Source: Anaerolineae bacterium (GTDB lineage: Bacteria > Chloroflexota > Anaerolineae > JAFGEY01). Taken from it: 11,157 nucleotides of DNA. This document shows positions 7,480 through 11,157 of this stretch, one piece after another. A program made the translations under genes and the position numbers. The stretch is from positions 1-11,157 of the forward strand of contig JAFGIE010000278.1 of assembly GCA_016929775.1 (NCBI GenBank), in the 5' to 3' direction. The first letter of the stretch is position 1. Every line of letters begins with the position of its first letter. The notes under the pieces were generated by a model, which saw only the letters and a program-made list of their open reading frames with translations, was not told the DNA's origin and ran no database searches.

Positions 7480-7493
7480 TGGGAATGTGTGCG

Positions 7494-7522
7494 TTGACCA
7501 GCCCGCTCGCATGCGCTATAAT
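7494..7522 (+). promoter_or_regulatory. Strong sigma70-type promoter for the RelA/SpoT-SLOG-RyR gene
   Basis: TTGACC (7494-7499) and a perfect TATAAT (7517-7522) are separated by exactly 17 bases. Transcription would start near 7529, leaving a leader of about 100 bases to the ATG at 7631. The leader is C-rich and G-poor in its middle part. Its ends can pair: GTGCAG (7525-7530) with CTGCAC (7609-7614), and GGCCC (7532-7536) with GGGCC (7602-7606). This would place the ribosome site (GAGGAGG, from 7618) just outside a closed loop. Confidence 0.75.
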
Positions 7523-7630
7523 GGGTGCAGTGGCCCTGCGCGCCGCATCCACCCCGACCCCGCACCTCGCCTGCCTACACACCACTGCTCGCCTGCCGCC
7601 GGGGCCCGCTGCACACCGAGGAGGGACGTG

Positions 7631-10159
7631 ATGGCACACGAACCCGATACCGGCTCTACCGCGTGGGCGCGCGCCCAGATCGCCCAGTACCGGGCGCTGC
7701 GCGGCGACTACCAGACCTATGCGCGCGTGCTGTACGAGATCCTCAGCCAGGCGGCGGACGGCCGCGTCTCGGTCGGCTTTGTCCAGACCCGCTGCAAATC
7801 GGTCCCCAGCTTTGCCGAAAAGATCCAGCGCAAGCGACACAAGTACCCCGACCCCGTCAACCAGATCACCGACCTGTGCGGCGGGCGCGTGATCACCCAC
7901 ACCTATCCCGAAGTGGAGGTCATGTCGGCCTACATCGAGGAGCACTTTGCGGTCGATCGCGCCAACAGCGTCGACGTGAGCAGCCGGCTCAAGCCTACCG
8001 AGTTCGGCTACCGGTCGGTCCACTATGTCGTGCAGTTCAGGCCCGGCGTCTACCCCACCGACGACGTCCGCGTCGAGGTGCCCGCGTCGCTCTACCCCAG
8101 GCCCACGCATCCCATGAAGGCCGAGATCCAGGTGCGGACGCTCCTCGAGCACGCCTGGGCCTCGTTCAGTCACGAGCGGGTCTACAAGGGCGCCTACACG
8201 ATCCCCGACCTCTGGCAGCGCGAGCTCGCCGGACTGGCGGCGATGCTCGAAGAGGCGGACGGCGAGTTCGCGCGCATCCAGGCGGGCTTGCAGACGTATG
8301 CCGCCAGTTATGGCGCGTACATGAGCCCGGCGGAGATGCGGCGCGAGATGGATCTGCTTCAGCTCGTGCTCGACTGCGATCCGGAGGACGTGCGCCTCGC
8401 CCATCGCATCGCCCGCCTGGCGATCGCGCTTGGCGACTGGCAGACCGCGGTCGACATCCTCTCGCCCTATGCCGCGTCGGGCGACCAGCCGGTGCTCCGG
8501 GACCTGGGCATGGCGCTCTGCAAGCTGCACGGCGATGACCCGGCGTGCCCGGCTTACCTGCGCGGTCAGCAGCTGCTGGAGCGCGCCTGTGCGTCCTCCC
8601 ACCGGGACGTGGACGCGCTCGCCTCCCTTGCCGGCACCTACAAGGCCCGGGCGCCCGATCGTGCGCGCGCCCTCTACCGCCAGGCCTTCGAGCTGGACCC
8701 GACCGATCCCTACGCGGTCGAGAACTATTTGACCGCCGAGATCGCCTACCGGGGGGACACCTCGGCGGTGCCGCTCATGGCGCCCTCGATCGAAGCCGCC
8801 ATGCGCCGCTGCCAGGAGCAAGCCGACGTCGGCGTCAACCTTCCGTGGGCCTACTACAGCCTCGGCATGTTTCACCTCCTGCGCGGGCAGCCGTACGAGA
8901 GCCTGTACGCCTATGCGCTGGCGGTGCAGGTCAGCAGCAGCAGCTGGATGCTCGGCACGGCGCTGCGCAACCTGGAGCTGCTCGCCGCCGCCACGCAGGA
9001 CCTGCCCGGCTATGCGTGGGTGCAGCGCTGGCTCTGGATCGGCGCCGCGGCGCGCTTCCCCACCCCGGCTGCCCTGGACAGGGTCAGGGCCCTGGCAAAG
9101 GCCCCGCCCATCGCCGGCCCAGTCGTGATCGTCTCGGGCGGGACAGACGCCGGCGTGCAGCCCCAGATGGAGGGCTACCGCGATATGCTGCTGCAGGCCT
9201 TCCAGGACTATGCGGGCGCCGTCCTCTCGGGCGGGACCCGTGCGGGCGTGCCCGGTCTGGTCGGCGACGTGCAGGAGGCGCACCCGGCGCGGATCCGCGC
9301 CATCGGCTACGTCCCCACGTCCATGCCGCCCGGGGTCACGACCGACCCCCGCTACCGCGAGATCCGGGTGACCGGCGGCGGCGATTTCAGCCCGCTCGAG
9401 GCGCTCCAGTACTGGATCGACCTGATCGCGTCGGGCATCCAGGCGGCGCAGGTCAAGCTCCTGGGGATCAACGGCGGCGCGATCAGCGGGGCCGAATACC
9501 GCATGGCGCTCTCTTTGGGCGCGCGCGTGGCCCTCGTCGCCGGGAGCGGGCGGGAGGCCGATGCGCTCCTCGGCGACCGGCGCTGGCAGGACGCACCGCG
9601 GTTGATCCGCTTGCCGGCGGATGGGGCTGCCGCGCGTGCCTACGTTGGCCATGGCGGCGCTGCGCTCCCCGCAGCGCGGCGCGAGGCCCTGGCGCGGCTG
9701 GTGCACGAGACGCAGCGCACGCTCCACGTCGAGCGCGTGGCGCGCCTCGACCCGACGCTCGCGCCGTGGGACGACCTGGCAGAGGCCTACCGCGAGTCGA
9801 GCCGCCAGCGCGTGGATCACATTGTCGACCGCCTCACTCAGGTCGGCTATGCCGTCCGCCCCGCCGGGACGACCCACCGGGAAGCGGTCGCGCTCGCCGA
9901 GGGCGAGGTCGAGCAGTTGGCCGAGCTGGCGCACCAGCGCTGGGTCGCCGAGCAGCGCCTGGACGGCTGGACGTATGGGCCGCAGCGCGACCTCGCGCGC
10001 AAGACAAGCCCTTACCTCGTCTCTTGGGCCGAGCTCCCCGAGGAGGTGCAAGAGGGCGATCGCGCCACCGTGCGGGCGGTCCCGGCTCTCCTCGCCCAGG
10101 CGGGGCTCGACCTGATCCGGGTCCCCACGCGGGAGCATAGGGACCAGCGCCCAACCTAG
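7631..10159 (+). CDS. RelA/SpoT nucleotidyltransferase - TPR-like - SLOG (LSDAT) - RyR fusion protein
   Basis: This 842-residue protein probably transfers pyrophosphate from ATP to a nucleotide or similar acceptor. RelA/SpoT synthetase motifs (about 30-190) are intact: RCKS (54-57), Lys64, DLCGGRVI (81-88, catalytic Asp81), EFGYRSVH (124-131) and EIQVRT (165-170, catalytic Glu165). No HD hydrolase, TGS or ACT domain is present. Residues about 240-465 are helical and TPR-like (ALYRQAFELDPTDP near 347-360). Residues 495-672 fit a SLOG/LSDAT domain of TRPM type: PVVIVSGGTDAG, VLSGGTRAGVPG (531-542), GINGGAISG (612-620) and AGSGREADALL (637-647). A helical linker (about 705-745) leads to an RyR domain (764-830), with HQRW, GWTYGPQRD, LPEEVQEGDR and a final VPALLAQAG. 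The ATG at 7631 has GAGGAGG upstream; the reading frame further upstream is unlikely to be coding. The last residues come from an intergenic repeat. Domain calls are by eye; the sensor-effector role is inferred. Confidence 0.9.
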   Translation: MAHEPDTGSTAWARAQIAQYRALRGDYQTYARVLYEILSQAADGRVSVGFVQTRCKSVPSFAEKIQRKRHKYPDPVNQITDLCGGRVITHTYPEVEVMSAYIEEHFAVDRANSVDVSSRLKPTEFGYRSVHYVVQFRPGVYPTDDVRVEVPASLYPRPTHPMKAEIQVRTLLEHAWASFSHERVYKGAYTIPDLWQRELAGLAAMLEEADGEFARIQAGLQTYAASYGAYMSPAEMRREMDLLQLVLDCDPEDVRLAHRIARLAIALGDWQTAVDILSPYAASGDQPVLRDLGMALCKLHGDDPACPAYLRGQQLLERACASSHRDVDALASLAGTYKARAPDRARALYRQAFELDPTDPYAVENYLTAEIAYRGDTSAVPLMAPSIEAAMRRCQEQADVGVNLPWAYYSLGMFHLLRGQPYESLYAYALAVQVSSSSWMLGTALRNLELLAAATQDLPGYAWVQRWLWIGAAARFPTPAALDRVRALAKAPPIAGPVVIVSGGTDAGVQPQMEGYRDMLLQAFQDYAGAVLSGGTRAGVPGLVGDVQEAHPARIRAIGYVPTSMPPGVTTDPRYREIRVTGGGDFSPLEALQYWIDLIASGIQAAQVKLLGINGGAISGAEYRMALSLGARVALVAGSGREADALLGDRRWQDAPRLIRLPADGAAARAYVGHGGAALPAARREALARLVHETQRTLHVERVARLDPTLAPWDDLAEAYRESSRQRVDHIVDRLTQVGYAVRPAGTTHREAVALAEGEVEQLAELAHQRWVAEQRLDGWTYGPQRDLARKTSPYLVSWAELPEEVQEGDRATVRAVPALLAQAGLDLIRVPTREHRDQRPT

Positions 10160-10168
10160 CCGGCGCCG
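10121..10168. repeat. Palindromic repeat copy overlapping the 3' end of the fusion gene
   Basis: This 48-base unit matches 10232-10279 at 44 positions by hand alignment. Its first 27 bases are also clearly related to the C modules at 91-116 and 339-365: GTCCCC, then CGCGGGAGC, then AGGGAC. It begins inside the coding region and provides the stop codon (10157-10159), so the final residues VPTREHRDQRPT are repeat-encoded. Confidence 0.8.
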
Positions 10169-10186
10169 ATGGGGATGATGATACCT

Positions 10187-10211
10187 GGCGCCGATGGTCC
10201 CCGTCGGCGCC
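10187..10211. terminator. Hairpin between convergent genes
   Basis: GGCGCCGATGG (10187-10197) pairs with CCGTCGGCGCC (10201-10211) around a 3-base TCC loop, an 11-bp stem with one G-T wobble. It lies 27 bases after the stop of the RelA/SpoT fusion and about 75 bases beyond the stop of the esterase, so it could serve both as a bidirectional barrier. No U-tract is seen. Confidence 0.45.
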
Positions 10212-10231
10212 CCGCCAGCGCCGGGTGTGGG

Positions 10232-10279
10232 GTCCCCACGCAGGAGCGCAGGGACCAGCGCCAAACCTAGCCGGCGCCG
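10232..10279. repeat. Palindromic repeat copy between convergent genes
   Basis: Second copy of the 48-base unit at 10121-10168. It ends five bases before the stop codon of the esterase gene. Its first part folds as GGTCCC...CGC against GCG...GGGACC with two mismatches and an AGGAG loop, the same shape as the C modules at the left end of the window. Confidence 0.8.
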
Positions 10280-10284
10280 GCATC

Positions 10285-11052
10285 CTACCCCTCCAGCAGG
10301 CCGATCATCGCCCGCGCGTAGCGCCGGCCCAGCTCGCGCGCCGACGCCCCGTCGAAATGCACCCCATCGCCCTTGTGTGCCAGGTCTCCCGACTCGACGC
10401 ACGCCGCGCGCGCCACCCGACCGGGGATGCGTCGCAGTGCGCCGTTGACGATCGCCGCCTGCGCCGCGTGCGCGCGCCACGCCTCCAGCGCTGGATCGCC
10501 CTCGCCGACGCCCTCGGGACGCGCCGGGTAGAAATCCGCCAGCGTCGCCGCCACAAAGGGCGCGTGCGGGGCGTCGAGGTCCGCGCGCAGGGCGTGGATC
10601 AGCGCCGCTAGCCGCTCCTCGTAGCGCGGGGCATCCTCCGCATTGCAGTCGCTCTCGCCCTGGTGCCAGAGCATGCCCACCAGCACGCCATCCGCCATCG
10701 CCGCGCGCGTGCGCGCGATCGCGTCGTCGTACGGGTGGCTGCCCGTCTGCGCCCAGTACGCGCCCGGCTGCCAGGTCTGGATCGGCGACCCGCCCGCCGC
10801 GCACGGGATCAAGCCCACGCGGATCGCCGGCTCGCGTTCCGCCATTATCTTGCCAAAGGTCACGCCCGGGCCCACCGCCGCGATCGGCTTGTCAAAGTGG
10901 ATCGGGTCGACGGCGGGCGCCCAGCGCAGCGCCTGGTCGAGCGCCAGGACCTGCGGGTGGACCTCCGCGTCCTCTGGGCCCAACTCGCCGCGCCCTGCCA
11001 TGTTCGACTGCCCGATCAGCAAGTACAGGTGAAACGCCTCGTCTCGCGCCAC
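10285..11052 (-). CDS. SGNH-type esterase (sialate O-acetylesterase / SASA family, CE6-like)
   Basis: This 255-residue hydrolase probably removes acetyl groups from carbohydrate-like substrates. All blocks of the SASA (DUF303) family are visible: GQSNMAG (14-20) with nucleophile Ser16, AAGGSPIQTW (85-94) with the oxyanion glycine, WHQGESD (129-135), and DGVHFD (229-234) giving catalytic Asp229 and His232. The length is about that of a stand-alone domain. The GTG at 11052 is preferred over an upstream in-frame GTG at 11097 because GGAGGAGGT ends 4 bases before it and the product then starts just ahead of the first strand (FHLYLLIGQSNMAG). There is no signal peptide, so it acts in the cytosol, unlike many polysaccharide esterases of this group. 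It is convergent with the RelA/SpoT fusion and has its own promoter. The exact substrate (acetylated sugar, sialate or another ester) cannot be told. Confidence 0.92.
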   Translation of the reverse strand: MARDEAFHLYLLIGQSNMAGRGELGPEDAEVHPQVLALDQALRWAPAVDPIHFDKPIAAVGPGVTFGKIMAEREPAIRVGLIPCAAGGSPIQTWQPGAYWAQTGSHPYDDAIARTRAAMADGVLVGMLWHQGESDCNAEDAPRYEERLAALIHALRADLDAPHAPFVAATLADFYPARPEGVGEGDPALEAWRAHAAQAAIVNGALRRIPGRVARAACVESGDLAHKGDGVHFDGASARELGRRYARAMIGLLEG

Positions 11053-11056
11053 GCTG

Positions 11057-11065
11057 ACCTCCTCC
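11057..11065 (-). promoter_or_regulatory. Ribosome binding site deciding the esterase start
   Basis: On the minus strand GGAGGAGGT reaches to 4 bases before the GTG at 11052. It nearly fully matches the anti-Shine-Dalgarno sequence. The alternative GTG at 11097 has no comparable site and would add a 15-residue Glu/Gly-rich tail that is not part of the family fold. Confidence 0.75.
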
Positions 11066-11115
11066 GCCTGCCCCCCGGTTGCCCGCTCCTCCCGCACATC
11101 GCCGCACCTGCGCCT

Positions 11116-11144
11116 AGCATACCACGCCCCCCGCCGCCTGTCAA
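11116..11144 (-). promoter_or_regulatory. Near-consensus sigma70 promoter for the esterase gene
   Basis: On the minus strand a perfect TTGACA (11144-11139) and TATGCT (11121-11116) are separated by 17 bases. Transcription would start near 11109, giving a leader of about 57 bases before the GTG at 11052. The match is strong in such GC-rich surroundings and suggests constitutive expression of a single-gene unit. Confidence 0.8.
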
Positions 11145-11157
11145 CGCCGCGCCTGCC

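Noticed and set aside
7379..7630. N-terminal extension of the RelA/SpoT fusion upstream of 7631
   Set aside because: It would run through both promoters, has no ribosome site at its start, and encodes no conserved sequence; the ATG at 7631 has a strong GAGGAGG site.
7184..10804. Minus-strand open frame of about 1,200 codons spanning the RelA/SpoT fusion
   Set aside because: Only its last 56 codons are a real gene. The rest is antisense to the fusion gene and part of the esterase, with repeat-derived and Arg-rich sequence and no domains.
1..11157. tRNA, rRNA or insertion sequence
   Set aside because: No cloverleaf-like segment, rRNA signature, transposase motif or terminal inverted repeats with target duplication were seen.

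Overview
This is a GC-rich bacterial window (roughly two-thirds G+C by eye) with six confident protein genes, one small conserved-looking membrane protein gene and several palindromic intergenic repeats. The codon use, long antisense ORFs, C11 (clostripain-type) membrane-anchored protease, small two-helix protein starting with 'KLNAPKQ' and GGGCGCG-type intergenic palindromes together suggest a member of Chloroflexota or a similar GC-rich environmental lineage. That assignment is an inference; there is no rRNA or marker gene here to settle it.

Layout. Bases 1-381 hold no gene, only two degenerate copies of a composite palindromic repeat. Bases 382-4175, minus strand, form a compact exporter operon read right to left: a 63-residue two-helix membrane protein, an ABC ATPase, and two paralogous ABC-2 permeases with large external loops. 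A putative promoter/operator (4232-4288) lies upstream. A long nested hairpin (4304-4376) separates this operon from the next gene. Bases 4401-7076, minus strand, encode an 891-residue membrane-anchored C11 cysteine peptidase with a visible His/Cys pair. Bases 7184-7354, minus strand, encode a 56-residue two-helix membrane protein.

Bases 7355-7630 are a divergent regulatory region with one good sigma70-type promoter facing each way. The plus-strand gene at 7631-10159 is the most interesting item. It is an 842-residue multidomain protein with a RelA/SpoT-type nucleotidyltransferase domain whose key residues are intact, a TPR-like helical middle, a SLOG/LSDAT (TRPM-type) Rossmannoid domain and a C-terminal RyR domain. 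I read it as a one-protein sensor-effector that couples detection of a nucleotide-like ligand to synthesis of an alarmone or related pyrophosphorylated product, possibly in stress or phage defence. No separate antitoxin or HD-type hydrolase is visible nearby.

Bases 10160-10284 lie between convergent genes and carry a second pair of the palindromic repeats plus a strong hairpin. One repeat copy runs into the coding region and supplies the last residues of the alarmone-synthetase fusion. Bases 10285-11052, minus strand, encode an SGNH-type (sialate O-acetylesterase-like) esterase with a near-consensus promoter at 11116-11144. The exporter, the protease, the alarmone fusion and the esterase look like separate transcription units, with no obvious shared pathway.
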